A stretch of 64,000 nucleotides of DNA from Thiosocius sp942490985 (lineage in GTDB: Bacteria; Pseudomonadota; Gammaproteobacteria; Chromatiales; Chromatiaceae), in the NCBI GenBank assembly GCA_942490985.1, contig CALNYW010000003.1, forward strand, positions 874,437 to 938,436, read 5' to 3'. Of the stretch, positions 35,224 through 46,003 are shown piece by piece. Below the pieces are notes generated by a model. It saw only the letters and a list, made by a program, of their open reading frames with translations. It was not told where the DNA came from and ran no database searches. Within the stretch, counting starts at the first letter, position 1. The number at the start of each line of letters is the position of its first letter. Position numbers and translations under genes: made by a program.

Positions 35224-36238
35224 TCAGCGGCGGAAGTCGTTCAGACCAACGAAGGTGCCGTCGTTCTCGAAGCACAGGGCGCGCATCAGCGTCGCGAAGC
35301 GGACCCCGGTGGACTGCATCCGGTCCGGCTGGGTGAACACGTAGGGGAAGCCGATCCCGTGTATTCGCACCCGCCGGCGGCCGCTGGCGTCGGCCTGGTT
35401 GATCAGCTCGACGGTCCGGACGACGGCGTCGATGGACCGGCCGGTGAACTCGTCGCCGAAGACGTAGATGCTGATCCGCTTGTCCGGCGCGTAGAAGGTC
35501 TGGATGGCCTTGGTCATCCCCTCGACCGGACTGCTGTTGCTGAACGCGCTCCAGGTGCGAAGGGTGGTTAGAATGGCCTGACGTCGGGCGGGGGTATCCG
35601 GTATCCATCGCCCGCGGTACTGCTCAAACATGAAATTCCCCATGTCATTCATCACCTGGATGCCCTTGACCTTCGGGTAGGCATCGAGGACCTCGTTCAT
35701 CTTCTGCAGCAGCAGCGGCCAGCTGTAGTTGTGCATGCTGCCCGAGGTGTCGATGACGAAGATGACGTACTCGCTGTCGACGGGGATGCCGCCCACCAGG
35801 TTGTTCTGGACGCGGATCTGGTCCTGGTTGCGCCGCAGGCGCTTCATCTCCTCGGTCAAGCCGCTGGCGCGCCTCAGCGAGCTCGCCGGCGTCGATGATC
35901 TCGTGACCTCCGAGTTCTGGTCGCTGACGCGAACTCGCCCTCGATCCGACGACAGGTCCCCCTCAGTCACGCGACGCTGCTTGCCTGATCGTCGGAGAGC
36001 TGCTCCACCTTGGCGGACTCGAGGTCGGCGATTGACGAACGTCGTCTCGCCTCGGATCTCCTCGAGCTGTTCCTCCAGCGTCTTGACGATCAAGGCCTCC
36101 AGTCCAATCGCGTCTGCTCCATGGCGGCAGGCTCGCCGATCTTGGTCAGCACCAGCAGCAGGATGATCGCGCCGAAGCCACAGCAGATCACGTCGAGGAA
36201 CGACAGGCTGAACCCTCGATGTCGCGACGCGGGCTCAT
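35224..36238 (-). CDS. Membrane-anchored VWA-domain protein, second of a pair (frameshifted)
   Basis: About 338 residues from the ATG at 36238. The N-terminus, read with one base added near 36,210, is MSPRRDIEG[F]SLSFLDVICCGFGAIILLLVL, a single helix preceded by a conserved SLSFLD-CGFGA anchor. A coiled region (EEQLEEIRGETTFVN) follows. The VWA domain starts SEYVIFVIDTSGSMHNYSWP (MIDAS Asp-x-Ser-x-Ser). It ends IGFPYVFTQPDRMQSTGVRF and NDFRR. It lies 12 bases after the preceding VWA gene, with GAGGAGG before its ATG. A metal-dependent binding role is expected from the MIDAS. Confidence 0.82.
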
Positions 36239-36250
36239 CTCGGAGCCTCC

Positions 36251-37346
36251 TCACGGCCAGTCCCGGGCGGGCTCATGAACGACCCCCGTTCGTCGGCAGG
36301 GCGAGCTCGCCAGTACGCACTGGCCGCGCGGCGTCGCCGTCCATGGGAAACAGGATCACGTTGACCGGCACGTTGCCCGGCGAGCTTACCCACCGCCTGG
36401 TTGAAGTTGCGCACGCGCTGCGAACCGGTATCGCGCACCGCGCGGAGGCCTCGCCCTGGGTCGGGAGGCCATCGACCAGCAGGATCACGTTGTCGGGCGG
36501 CGGGCTCATGCGCAGGCATCGCGGCGAAGCCATGGTGCAGGTTGGTCCCGTTCTGGGGCACGACGCCGGTCAGCGCGCCACGGCCGACTCGAGCACCTCG
36601 CGGGTCCTCCGTCGAGCCACTCGCCATCGGTCTCCGGCAGCACCGACTCGCGCCTGGTTCGTTGAAGCTCTCGATCTGGAACTTGGTCGTCGGCTCGAAC
36701 TGGGCGACCACCCATTCGACCGTCCGCAGCGCCCGCTGCCACTTGGGCGCGCGGATCTTCTGGGCGTCGGGCATGTTCCGGCGACGGATCACGTTGACGA
36801 TGTTCTCGTCCAGCATGCTCGCTGACGCATCGACCAGGATGAAGATCCGGCGCCCACCGACCTTCAGACCGGTCAGGTACTGTCGGTTACCCTCGCCGAC
36901 GAACGATAACCGATCTGCCGGATCCTCGGGCTCGGCTGGCGGCGGCCGACAGCCGCCGGTTGGCTCTCCTCGAGCTGTCTTCAGGTCGGCCTTCAGCCTG
37001 TTGATGTGGTCTTCCTGGCCAGAGTCGTGTCCTTGTCCAGCGCGCAGCTCGACTCGCTTCTGCTCGATCTGCTCGATGATGCGCCGGGACAGCCCGCTCG
37101 CGCCTCCACCTTCTCCTTGCTCGTCGAGCCGGTTGCGCAGCTCGACCAGAGGTTCAGCTCCCTCGAGGACCTCGACCTTGAGGCTGTCGGCCCGCTCGCT
37201 CAGCTTCTTGTTCAGCTCGTCCTGGCGCACCGTCATGGTCGCGCTGATGATCATGAAGAACAGGACCACCGCGCCGAAACCGCAGCTCATGCAGTCCAGG
37301 AAGGACAGGCTGAAGGTGTCGAACTGCGGTTCTTCCGGCGGGCCAT
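36251..37346 (-). CDS. Membrane-anchored VWA-domain protein, first of a pair (frameshifted)
   Basis: About 365 residues. The ATG at 37346 begins MARRKN, then with one indel FDTFSLSFLDCMSCGFGAVVLFFM, the same anchor motif as in the next gene. A long coiled coil follows (VRQDELNKKLSERADSLKVE, then RRIIEQIEQKRVELR). The VWA domain opens GGRRIFILVDASASMLDENIV (MIDAS). Breaks occur near 36,960, 36,650, 36,520 and 36,380. Corrected, the C-terminus reads NVPVNVILFPMDGDA ... FMSPARDWP with a TGA at 36251. The paired anchors suggest that the two VWA proteins work together in the inner membrane. Confidence 0.8.
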
Positions 37347-38772
37347 GACCTCGTCCGCGCCAATCCAGAACTGCAGCTCGAAGCCGGGAGTGCCGACCGC
37401 AGCCGGTCGCCCGCGGCTTCAGCGGCGCCCGCCCGTTCACGCGCCGGTCGTTGAGGAACGTCCCGTAGGTGCTGTGGTCCTCGACGATGATCTCGTCGCT
37501 CCGGCGCACGAGCGAGCAGTGGCGGCGGGACCTTCCAGCCGTGCACCGTCGAACCGGCCAGCTCCAGCCCTCGGCCGTTCGGAGGAGCCGCCGTGCCGAT
37601 CACGAAGGGCTGATCGTTGACTGGATAGGCCACCGACCCCGACACGACGTGCGTCGGCAAGGGGTCCCCGCCGATCGCCACCGACGGCGGCGCGCAGCCG
37701 TGGACGTGGCCCGGCGACCGTCGGGCGGCGGCTTCGAGCGTCAGGTCTGGTGACGTAGCGGACCGCCCCGTCGCCGGCCGTCGAGGTATCCGACTGTAAC
37801 GAGCGCTCCGGCCGCCGCCGCCGCGGCGCCAGCGAACAGCTCGGTGTCCGGCAGCCCGGTCAGCCGTTCCTCGAAACCCGGCAGGTTCGCCATGCGGTCC
37901 GCTGCAGCGCAGACTGCCGAGGGCTGCCCCGCACTTCGACCAATGCCGGTGACCCGTTCGTACGGGGCGCCGCACGTCCAGCAGCGAGCGCCTCGATCAG
38001 TTCGTCACGCAGCGTGGGTCGCCCTACTCGCGGCTCCGGCCTCGATTTCCACCGTGCTCACAGCGCTTGCCGGCAAAGCCAGCCTTCCAGCTGGTCGAAC
38101 AGGTCCTGCTCCGTGCGTGCGTCGTGCAGTGGATCGAAGCGGGTCTGAGTGCACGAAGGACTCGGCGACAGTCTTGGCCCAGGCGTGTTCGAGACTCGGA
38201 CCCAGCCGACGGTGTGGTCTGCGACCTGAACCTCGCTCGCACCAGCTCGCGGTCGCTCACGGCACCTCGGTCACGATCACGAAGTGCAGGTGCAGATCCA
38301 GATGCAGTCCGACGTCGGCCGCTCGGGGAGACGGTGGCCGCGGACGACGGCCGTGTCGACCATCCCTTCGCACCGGCACCCCGCAGGCCTGGGCGATTCC
38401 CAGCATCAGCCCCATCTGCTGCTCGGAGTGCGAGTAGGTGCAGGGACGATAATCACCGCCGAACGCTGCCTCGGGTCCGTGACCCGCTCCCAGATCGAAG
38501 ACAGCTGGGCGCGAGCGAGATCGGCCGAACTGAGATGGCCGCAAACGGGCCGGCCGAGCGGTTGCGTGTCGAGCCGGCTACCAGAACCGATTCTGGAGGC
38601 GTTTGAGGCTGCAGGCTCGGGCTGACGGCCGAGGCCTCGTCGCCGGTGACGATCGCAGCTCCATCGACCAGCGCGTAGCCCGGGCTGCCATGACGACTGC
38701 CCGCCGACCGACCGTCGTCGCCGAGCATCGTGATGCCCGCGTCGTTGAGTTCGATGGCGACAGCGTCGACAT
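37347..38772 (-). CDS. Probable Hsp70-like ATPase fused to a C-terminal FHA domain (heavily frameshifted)
   Basis: About 475 residues after correction of at least eight indels. Start probably ATG at 38772. Pieces: VAIELNDAGITMLGDDG, SPGYALVDGAAIVTGDEA, FAAISSADLARAQLSSIWERV, QMGLMLGIAQACGVPV (like the Hsp70 helix next to its nucleotide pocket), LHLDLHLHFVIVTEV, SDRELVRARFRSQTTPSAG. The C-terminus (37,640-37,350) is an FHA domain: GTAAPPNGRGLELAGSTV then IIVEDHSTYGTFLNDRRVNG. I recall a family of short Hsp70-like proteins with this order, but the reconstruction depends on guessed indels. FHA domains bind phosphothreonine, so the kinase encoded upstream is a likely partner. Confidence 0.5.
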
Positions 38773-38796
38773 AGCGCGGCGATCCGCGGCTCAGGC

Positions 38797-39601
38797 TCAG
38801 CGACCTGCATGTGCCGGATCAGCTGCCGGTCCAGGTAGGTTTCGGTGTCCAGCACCAGCCGTTCCTGCCGCAGCTGGAGCTGATGCACCACGAACATCAG
38901 CACGATGCTGATCAGCAGCGCGATGAAGGTGGAGTTGAACGCCAGTCCCGAGGCTCTGGGTCACGCCGGCGATGTCGCCCTCGACCGCCTTGTGCGCCTG
39001 GGCCAGGGCGTCTCACCGATACCGCGCACCGTGCCGATGAATCCGATCGAGGGAATCGCCCAGGCGATGTAGCGGATCATCGACAACTCGGAATCCAGTC
39101 GGTCGCCTCGGCGTCACAGACGCTCGTAGGCCGTGCCTGCGACACGTCCTGCATGTTGCGCGTTGCGGTCGAAGCGCTGCAGCGCGGTCAGCAGCGCTCG
39201 AGGCAACAGCGTAGTCGCGGGCCTCTCCGGGCAGGGCCTGGATCTGCCGCGCGTATTCGCGGGTGTCTTCCGGCAGGATCTTCATGCCCTCCGTGACGGG
39301 CACGAGCTCCTCCTGCAGCAGGCCGCGGGCCCGAAAGCTGGACATCCCCTTGTAGGCCATGATCGCGATGGCCCAAAGGAAGAGGATGAACGCAGGCCTC
39401 CTGCTCGTAGTCACGCATGATCACATACATCGAGCGCTGGGCGACGTAGGTCGGGTCCTCCTGCATGGCCAGCGCCTCCGCCTTGAGCTCGGCGTCGGCG
39501 TTGGGTCGCACCACTGACACATAGATGCCGTGCACGATGATGATCACCACGATCAGCGAAAAGATCTGGTAGATGAACTCGACCGGTATGTGTTTCTTCA
39601 T
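38797..39601 (-). CDS. MotA/TolQ/ExbB proton-channel family protein (frameshifted)
   Basis: About 267 residues from the ATG at 39601. First helix FIYQIFSLIVVIIIVHGIYV. The second (FILFLWAIAIMAYKG) is in another frame after about 39,400. The MotA/TolQ/ExbB core is SELSMIRYIAWAIPSIGFIGTVRGIGETLAQAHKAVEGDIAGVTQSLG, split by three breaks, and a last helix ends LISIVLMFVVHQLQLRQERLVL. It ends near QLIRHMQVA with a TGA at 38797-38799 (or 38791). This family turns ion flow into force together with a partner carrying a periplasmic domain. Confidence 0.82.
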
Positions 39602-39719
39602 GCGCTTGCCTGGATCAACCTTTGCTGTGCGTCGGGGCGGATGATGACTGCCCCGGGTTGATGCCTGCCTAGATGTCTCCGGATAGGCTAAATATCGCGT
39701 CCTCCGGTCACCCGCTCGG

Positions 39720-39924
39720 TCAGATCCATACCTCTTCTTCGTCGTCACCGTCTTCAGCAATGATTTCGGGCGTTCTCGGCCTCCGCGTCCTCGTCGACTG
39801 GCGGCTCCGGCTCATCCCCGGTATCGAGCGGCTTAGCGGCCAAGGACTCTTCGGCCGGCGTCGGCGTATGGTGCGCCGTGGCAGATGCATGGGGCTCCAG
39901 CAGCAAAAAGACTCGCAGCGTCAT
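39720..39924 (-). CDS. Small acidic secreted-looking protein (possible, one frameshift)
   Basis: About 67 residues. The ATG at 39924 has a GGGGAGG ribosome site just upstream and overlaps nothing. It starts MTLRVFLLLEPHASA, then runs into an acidic Pro/Glu-rich part (EEPPVDEDAEAEN in one frame, IAEDGDDEEEVWI to a TGA at 39720 in the other). No homolog is recognised. It fits between the SUMF1 gene (stop at 39956) and the MotA/TolQ gene (start 39601). Because the sequence here carries indels, it may be only part of a longer or different reading frame. Confidence 0.4.
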
Positions 39925-39955
39925 GACCTCCCCTATCGATTCGATCGAATGGATA

Positions 39956-42392
39956 CTACAGGGCGAGACGGAAACCGAGATCCGGCCTTGCCTCGATCTC
40001 CGAAGTCTCGATAGGCGCCAGCGCAGCTCAGGAATTGCTGCCGTGGCCCAGCTGGATCCGCGGATCACGTAGTAGCGCCCTTCGACCGCGCCGGGCGGAT
40101 CCATCTCCACCGTTGTCTGCATGCCGATGTACGCACGGTAGAGGTCATTGGTCCATTCGGAGACGTTGCCGCCAAAATCGAACAGACCGAGCGAGTCTGG
40201 CCGGAAACCGACGCGACCGGCGAAGTTACGGGATAAGTCGTCGCTATATCCCGTCATGACGATCCGGCAGACCCGCCCGGCCGAGGCATCAGCATAGTTG
40301 CCGCTGCCCGGCGGCGGCGGCAGCGATTGCCCCACGGATAGCGCGGGGCTTTTTGTTGCTTTCCCGCGTAACGCGCAGCCCACGCCCATTCCGCTTCAGT
40401 CGGCAGCCGGAAGCCACCCGGCGTGGGTCGGATCGGAACCAGCCGTCCGCCCTCCTCCTTGTAAGCTGGCGGCAATCCCGCCTCTTTGCTCAGCCAGTTG
40501 CAGTACGCTGCCGCATCCTGCCAGCTCACCCGCACAGCCGGATGGTCGTCCCATCCATGCCGTAACCGACCGCGGTGCCCGACTGGTTGGGGCGAAAACC
40601 ACTTAAACTCGCTATTGGTTACCTCGCGCACACCGACATAAAACGGCGCGCTGATTTCGACCTCGCTGTCCCTCGTTCGCCCGCCGCCCCACGTCGCGAC
40701 GATCCGTTCCCATCGTGAAGCGACCGGCTGGCACCCAAACCAGTTCGGCACCCTGGGCCGTCTTCATCCGATGACGGTATGGCCGCCAGCTCCGCCTCGG
40801 CGAGGGCGAACCGGATCTGGAGCCGCTGGGCCAGCCCCTCGGTCGGTGTCACGTTGATGGTCTGGGAGACGTAGTCGGGCTTGCTGATCTCGAGCCGATG
40901 CGGCGTCGCCCGCAGGGTCAGCACGCTCGGGATCGGGACCGGGAGACTGGCCGTCGACGAACAACTGAGGACGTCGGGCAGGCTGGACGCAAACAGCACG
41001 ACGCCGGTGATTTCCTGCAGCTGGAGCGTCTCGCGCCGGTCCTCGCCGGACTTCAGCCGGATCGTCTTCTCCGCGTCCCGGAAGCCGGCCTCGCTCACGG
41101 TGAGCCTGAAACTGCGCCCGGGCTCGAGGTCGACGGCGACGGGCGTGCGACCCCGGAAGCGGCCGTCAACCAGCAGTGTGGCGCCGGGCGGCTCGCTCTG
41201 GACCAGCACCCGGCCGTCGGACGGGCTCCAGTGCGACTCGCGGGAGTACGACCGGCGTGTCCGGTTCGACCTCGACCCGGTGCTGCCAGTCCTTGTGCCC
41301 TGCGAGCCGGACGTTCCAGCTCGTGCTGCCCCCGAGCGCAGCTCGAACTCCGCCGGCGTCAGGCCGACCTCCTCCTCGCCGACCAACACCGTGGCGCCGG
41401 CTGGGGTGCTGTCGATCGTGACCATGGCCCAGTCGGGCACTAGCTCGAGGGACAGCCGGAGCTCGTTTCCGCCGCCCTCGGCGTCGAGGTCGCGGGTCTC
41501 GCTGACGTAGCGCTCGGCTTCGACCCCCAGCCGGTGCCGTCCGGGCCGGATCGGATGATCCGCCAGCGGCGTCGTACCGACGTGCCGCACCGTCGACGGT
41601 GACGACGCGCTGCGTCGATGCCGGGCGTATCCACGAACAGGCGGTCGCCGAGCCGCTCCAGCCTTCGGCTGCAGCGTCTGGGCGCGGTCGTCGCCGACGG
41701 TGACCGTCTCGGCGAGCGGCTCGTAGCCCGTCAGCATCGCCCGCACCTGGTACTCGCCGGGGCGCAGCAGATAGCGCGGGCCGAACTGGTACGACGAAAC
41801 CCCCGCTCACTTCGACCGTCTGGGGCGTTGGGCTGACCAGCACCTCGACGGAGCGCGCCGTGAACATGAACCAGGCCGCGGCCCCGAGGATCGCGGCGGC
41901 CGTCCAGACGACGACGGCCACGATCGGAAACTTGCGTTTGGCGCTGCCGCCCCTGCGGCTCGCTGCCTCGTAGGCGGCCGGCGCGATGGCCTCGTCCTCG
42001 GCGGGGGGCGCGGCCGCGACGGGCACGGGCGCGATCGCCTCGATCATCGGCGGCACGGTCTCCTGCTCCGTCGGATCGGGCTCGGTCACTACCCGGAGCC
42101 GGCCGCCGTCGGCCTCGAACCGGACCGCGGCGCCGCGCGCCACCAGCACGACGGGCGCGTCGATCCAGACCGAGCCGGCGAGCGGCCGAGCGTCCACGGT
42201 GGCGGCGCCGGCATCGGGGCCGGGCTGGAGGAAGAAGCGGCCGCCGCTTACGCCCAGAAATGCCACCGGCCCCGTCCCGGCCGACGGCAGCAACACGCCT
42301 TCCGGTCCGGACGCCCCCACAGCCAGTGGCAGATCGGCGGTCTCGAAGGACCGCTCCCCTGCGGTGTCGACGACCGCGACCGTGACGCTCAA
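39956..42392 (-). CDS. PEGA-repeat protein with C-terminal formylglycine-generating-enzyme-like (SUMF1) domain (frameshifted)
   Basis: About 812 residues. TTG start at 42392 overlaps the stop of the kinase gene. The N-terminal 130 residues are beta-rich. A membrane helix follows (FPIVAVVVWTAAAILGAAAWFMF, about residue 155). Then come several PEGA repeats (VTIDSTPAGATVLVGEEEVGLTPAEFEL, EPPGATLLVDGRFRGRTPVAVDLEPG, FVDGQ..PSVLTLRATPHRLEISKPDYVSQTI). The C-terminal third is SUMF1-like: FYVGVREVTNSEFKWF, HPAVRVSWQDAAAYCNWLS, RLPTEAEWAWAARY, LGLFDFGGNVSEWTNDLY, YYVIRGSSWA, ending DLGFRLAL with a TAG at 39956. Breaks are frequent. Confidence 0.8.
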
Positions 42393-44737
42393 ATCGGCTC
42401 CTCGCACCGGATGACGAAGGGACCCGCCTGGGTGCCCGGGCGCACCGTGAATTCGCGGCGCACGTCCCGGAAGCCGTTGCGAGTTCCCACGGCAGTATAG
42501 GTGCCGGGGCGCAGTTCAAGCTCGAAACGGTCGAACGCCCCGAGCCGGCCGACGCGATAAAGCACGACCTCGGTCTGCTGATCCGATTCCAGCCGCACGC
42601 GGACGGGCCGGGTCGCGTCGGCCATCAGCGTCTCGATCTGCCCGATCTGGCCGACCAGGCGCGGGCCGGGCGACGGACATGCCCGCGGGCGTCAGCCCCG
42701 CGGTACGGCCGTCGCGCTGCTTCACGCTCGGCGAAGTAGACGCTCGGGGTCCTCGAGGAAGGGTCTGCAGGCGTTCGTCGATTGCGGCGCGCGCGCGACG
42801 CCCGCCAGACGCCCGTCTGGGCGAAGACCAGACCCAGGTCGATCGGCCAGAGCTGCTCGTATTCCGTCACCGCCTCTTGCCAGCGCTCCCGCTGCTCCGT
42901 CGTCTGCGGCGGCCTGCTGATGGGTCGCGATCTTCGCGACGCGCTCTTCCTCGTCGACCCGGGCAAGACCCGCCGCCGGCTCCCAGGCCCCTGGCCGCGT
43001 CCTGGCCGCCTGCCGGAATGCCCTGCGCGCGGTCTTCGATAGTTGCCCGCGCCGAGCGCCATAGCCGCGCGACATGGCGTCGGCGTAGGCCCTGCTCAAC
43101 GATGGCGGCGTTGACGCGCCTGACGCCTTCCGCACCGGCCGGGACCAGCGGGTCGAGTTCCGCGGCGGCCTGATAGCGGTCACGGGCCTCCTCGAACTCG
43201 CCGGCCTGTTCGAGACCCTCGCCTTCACGCAGCAACTGGATTCCTCGCTCAATACGTTCCGCACGGGCGAGTCCGGCTCACGCGACCTCGTTCTCCGGAG
43301 CGAGGGCCAGCGCGGCCTTGAACTCGTCCTGCGCGGCTTGCCGATTTCGATCCCGCCTCCAGCGCGTCCGTGCCCCGCTCCAGCGCAGCCGCCAACATCT
43401 CGGCCGACCGGGCCTCCAGCACCGTCGAGCCGCTACCCCGCCGCAGTCCAGGTGCCCTCGCGAGCTTCGGCATAGGCGGCGATCCGATAGGCACGGTTGC
43501 CGAGTCGGCCAATGCCCGGCATCCTGCCAGCGCGAACCCGCCCCATTCCTCGACCGCCGCTGGCGACCAGCGCCTCCGCCTGGACCTCGAAGGCCGTGCG
43601 CGCCTCGTCCGCGGCGGCTTTCTCCTCGGCCAGCCGGGCCAGCTCGTCCTCCGCCGACGGTCCTGTCCGGACCGCTTCCGTGCCGGTCTCCGCGTTGTTC
43701 GCGACCATCTTCGGCAGCACGAAGACAACGCCGAGCAACAGCACGACCAGCGCCGAGAAGCTGACCCACAGCACCGCCGCCGTCGACTTCCGGGGCGCCT
43801 TCCCGACCTTTCCGGCTCTGCCGCCCTTGCGCGCCGCCGGCGTCGGCGGCGCGCTCGCGGTCGGCCGATGACTGACGGGGACGATGGTGTCCTCGGCGGC
43901 CGGGGGCGGCGCGACGACCCGCCGCTCGGGCGCCGCCGTGACGTTCCAGGCCTCCTGCAGCGCCGCCTCCAGCTCGTCCCGCACCGCCGACATCGACGTG
44001 GGCCGCAGCGCCGCTTCCGAGGCCAGCAGCTTCGCCACGAGATCGACCAGTCGGCGAGGCACCTCGAAATGCCGGCGCGAGGACAGGGGTTCGGGCGGCG
44101 CCAGCTCGGGATCGACCCGGGGCGGGAAACCGGCCACCAGCTCGTAGATCAGCACGCCGAGGGCGAAAGCGTCATCGGCGGGCGACGGCGGCTCGCCGGC
44201 CCGCTGCTCCGGGCTCATGGACAGCGGCGAACCGCCACCGACCAGCGCCAGACCGTCGCCCTGGAGCAGTCCGGCCACGCCGAAATCCACCAGCCGCGGG
44301 TTACCGGAGGTATCGATCAGAACGTTCGACGGCTTGATGTCCCGGTGGACCACGCCCTGCCCGTGCGCGTACGCGAGCGCGTCCGCTAGGGGCACGACGT
44401 GCCGCAGGATCTCGGCTGGCGCGGCGTCGCGGAGCTGGCCGAACTCGCCCCCCTGGACGTACTCCATGGAGATGAATGCCCGCGGCCCGTCGCCGTGAAG
44501 ATCGAAGATCCGCACGATGTTGGGGTGAATCAGCCGCCGGGCCTGGCGACACTCGTGCCGCAGCAGGTCCAGCGTGCCGGGCTGGCCGACCAGCTGATCG
44601 TCGAGGATCTTGAGGGCAACTTCCTCGCCCAACTCGCTGTCGGTGGCGAGCCAGACCTGACCCATGCCGCCCCGGCCAAGGAGGCGGTCGAGTCGGAAAC
44701 GGTCGAGGAGCGTGTGACCGGGTGCGAGCTCGGTCAT
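42389..44737 (-). CDS. Membrane Ser/Thr protein kinase with TPR-like and PEGA-like C-terminus (frameshifted)
   Basis: About 783 residues. The ATG at 44737 overlaps the stop of the lipoprotein gene (ATGA). Residues 1-270 are a Hanks-type kinase: RLLGRGGMGQVWLA, VALKILDD (Lys), GVVHRDIKPSNVLID, LVDFGVAGL and SMSPEQRAGE. A helix at about residue 310 (TAAVLWVSFSALVVLLLGVVFVLP) anchors it. The periplasmic part, shifted after about 43,430, has TPR-like helices (ALERGTDALEAG, FKAALALAPENEVA, EEARDRYQAAAELDPLV) and an end resembling PEGA (VRVRLESDQQTEVVLYRVG, FELELRPGTYTAVGTRNG). The kinase half is one clean frame. Confidence 0.9.
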
Positions 44738-45987
44738 TGTCCGGTCGGTGCGTCACCTGCGGCCAGCTCGGCCGTCTGCGAGCCGGACGGCTCTTCGTCG
44801 GGCAGCTCGAAGCCGGTCTCGGCCTCGTAGATCTCCCGCATCAGCCGCCGCCACTCGGCGTACTGGGTGGCGGCCGAACCCTCGAGCCGCCGGGTCTCAC
44901 CCGCAACGTTGACGGTGACCGGCTCGATCTCCGAACCGAAGGAGGTGCTGAGCTCCGCCAGGATCTCTTCCTGCATCTTGGCTTCCTTGCCGACCTGCAA
45001 GCCCTGGCGGAACAGCTCGATGCCGCCGATCAGCATGACGTTGGCCGCGGCGTCTCCCGCCCCGCTGTCGCTGTTGGCGTCGGCCATCACCGAGCCGACC
45101 ACGGCCGCGGCACCGACGATCTTGCGCCACCGCGCGGCGGCCTGCAGCTCCTTGAGCGCGATCTCTTCGTCGTAGCTGTACTTGCGCCAGTCGTCGTAGG
45201 GCCCGTCCATCTGACGATAGAAGCCGGCGTAGTGCTCGTTCAGCGTGTCGACGAACAGCAGGTCGCGGTCGCGCACGGACCGCATCCGCTCGACCATCGG
45301 ATCGTTGTCGGCCGGCAGACGAACGACGGTGTAGCGACCCCGCTGCTCGTCGAGGAGGCCGTCGAAGACCGACGGCGCGAGGGTGTTGGCGAAACGCAGC
45401 TCGGCCACCCGACGCACTTCGACCAGATCCTGCGCCTCCAGCCTCGTGCGGGCCGCGAGCAGGTCATTGGCGATGTCGTTGTAGACGTTCTGGAACGGAT
45501 CCCGCCCCATGATTTCGCCGTCGCTGTAGGTGCCCGAATCGGCCCGGCCGCGGTACTTCTTGTCGAGCCACTCGCGGCCGGTCGCGTCCACGGCGACGAT
45601 GTCGAGCTCAAGACCGAGACCGTCCGATTCCAGGATGGTGCCCTTGACCATCAGCTCCGTGCCCGTGCGGTCGCCCGGCACGACGCGGACGGCGCCCCAG
45701 TGGCTGGTCCGTTCGAGGGTGTCCTTCAGGTGGAAGGCGATGTAGCGGGCCTCGGCCTCTCGCACCTGCGGCGAGACGGCTGCATTCTTCGCCGCCCGGC
45801 TGCCCTCCTCGGGGACGCCGGGATCGAGCACGGCGACGCCGATGTTGAGCCGGTGGGAGTCGGCGACCTCGGTCTGGGCGCGCTCGGCCGGCGTGTACTC
45901 CACCGGCCGGGTCTCGCTGACGACGCAGCCCGCGCTCGCCAGGGCCAGCGCGCCCAGGCTCAGCAATTTGGCGATGTGAGTCGGCAT
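44734..45987 (-). CDS. Lipoprotein of unknown function, next to the kinase
   Basis: About 417 residues, clean frame. Lipobox ASAGC at residues about 17-21 after a short helix. An N-terminal module (LNIGVAVLDPGVPEE, YIAFHLKDTLERTSHWGAVRVVPG, MVKGTILESDGLGLELDIVAVD) looks like an LpoB/CsgG-type alpha-beta fold, but the match is only in the pattern. A central helical part (YDDWRKYSYDEEIALKELQAA) and a glycine-rich hydrophobic stretch near residue 290-330 follow. It is between the Q-rich lipoprotein and the kinase, overlapping the latter's start, so the two are translationally coupled. Confidence 0.75.
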   Translation of the reverse strand: MPTHIAKLLSLGALALASAGCVVSETRPVEYTPAERAQTEVADSHRLNIGVAVLDPGVPEEGSRAAKNAAVSPQVREAEARYIAFHLKDTLERTSHWGAVRVVPGDRTGTELMVKGTILESDGLGLELDIVAVDATGREWLDKKYRGRADSGTYSDGEIMGRDPFQNVYNDIANDLLAARTRLEAQDLVEVRRVAELRFANTLAPSVFDGLLDEQRGRYTVVRLPADNDPMVERMRSVRDRDLLFVDTLNEHYAGFYRQMDGPYDDWRKYSYDEEIALKELQAAARWRKIVGAAAVVGSVMADANSDSGAGDAAANVMLIGGIELFRQGLQVGKEAKMQEEILAELSTSFGSEIEPVTVNVAGETRRLEGSAATQYAEWRRLMREIYEAETGFELPDEEPSGSQTAELAAGDAPTGQ

Positions 45988-46003
45988 CACGGCATCACAC
46001 CTG

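Noticed and set aside
38797..39601. Zorya-type phage defence (ZorA-like MotA/TolQ gene)
   Set aside because: No ZorB peptidoglycan partner, and no ZorC/ZorD nuclease or helicase gene is present; the neighbours are VWA, FHA and SUMF1 proteins.
35224..44737. Type VI secretion phospho-regulation (PpkA/Fha)
   Set aside because: Kinase, FHA and VWA modules occur there too, but no Tss, Hcp, VgrG or ClpV gene lies in the window.
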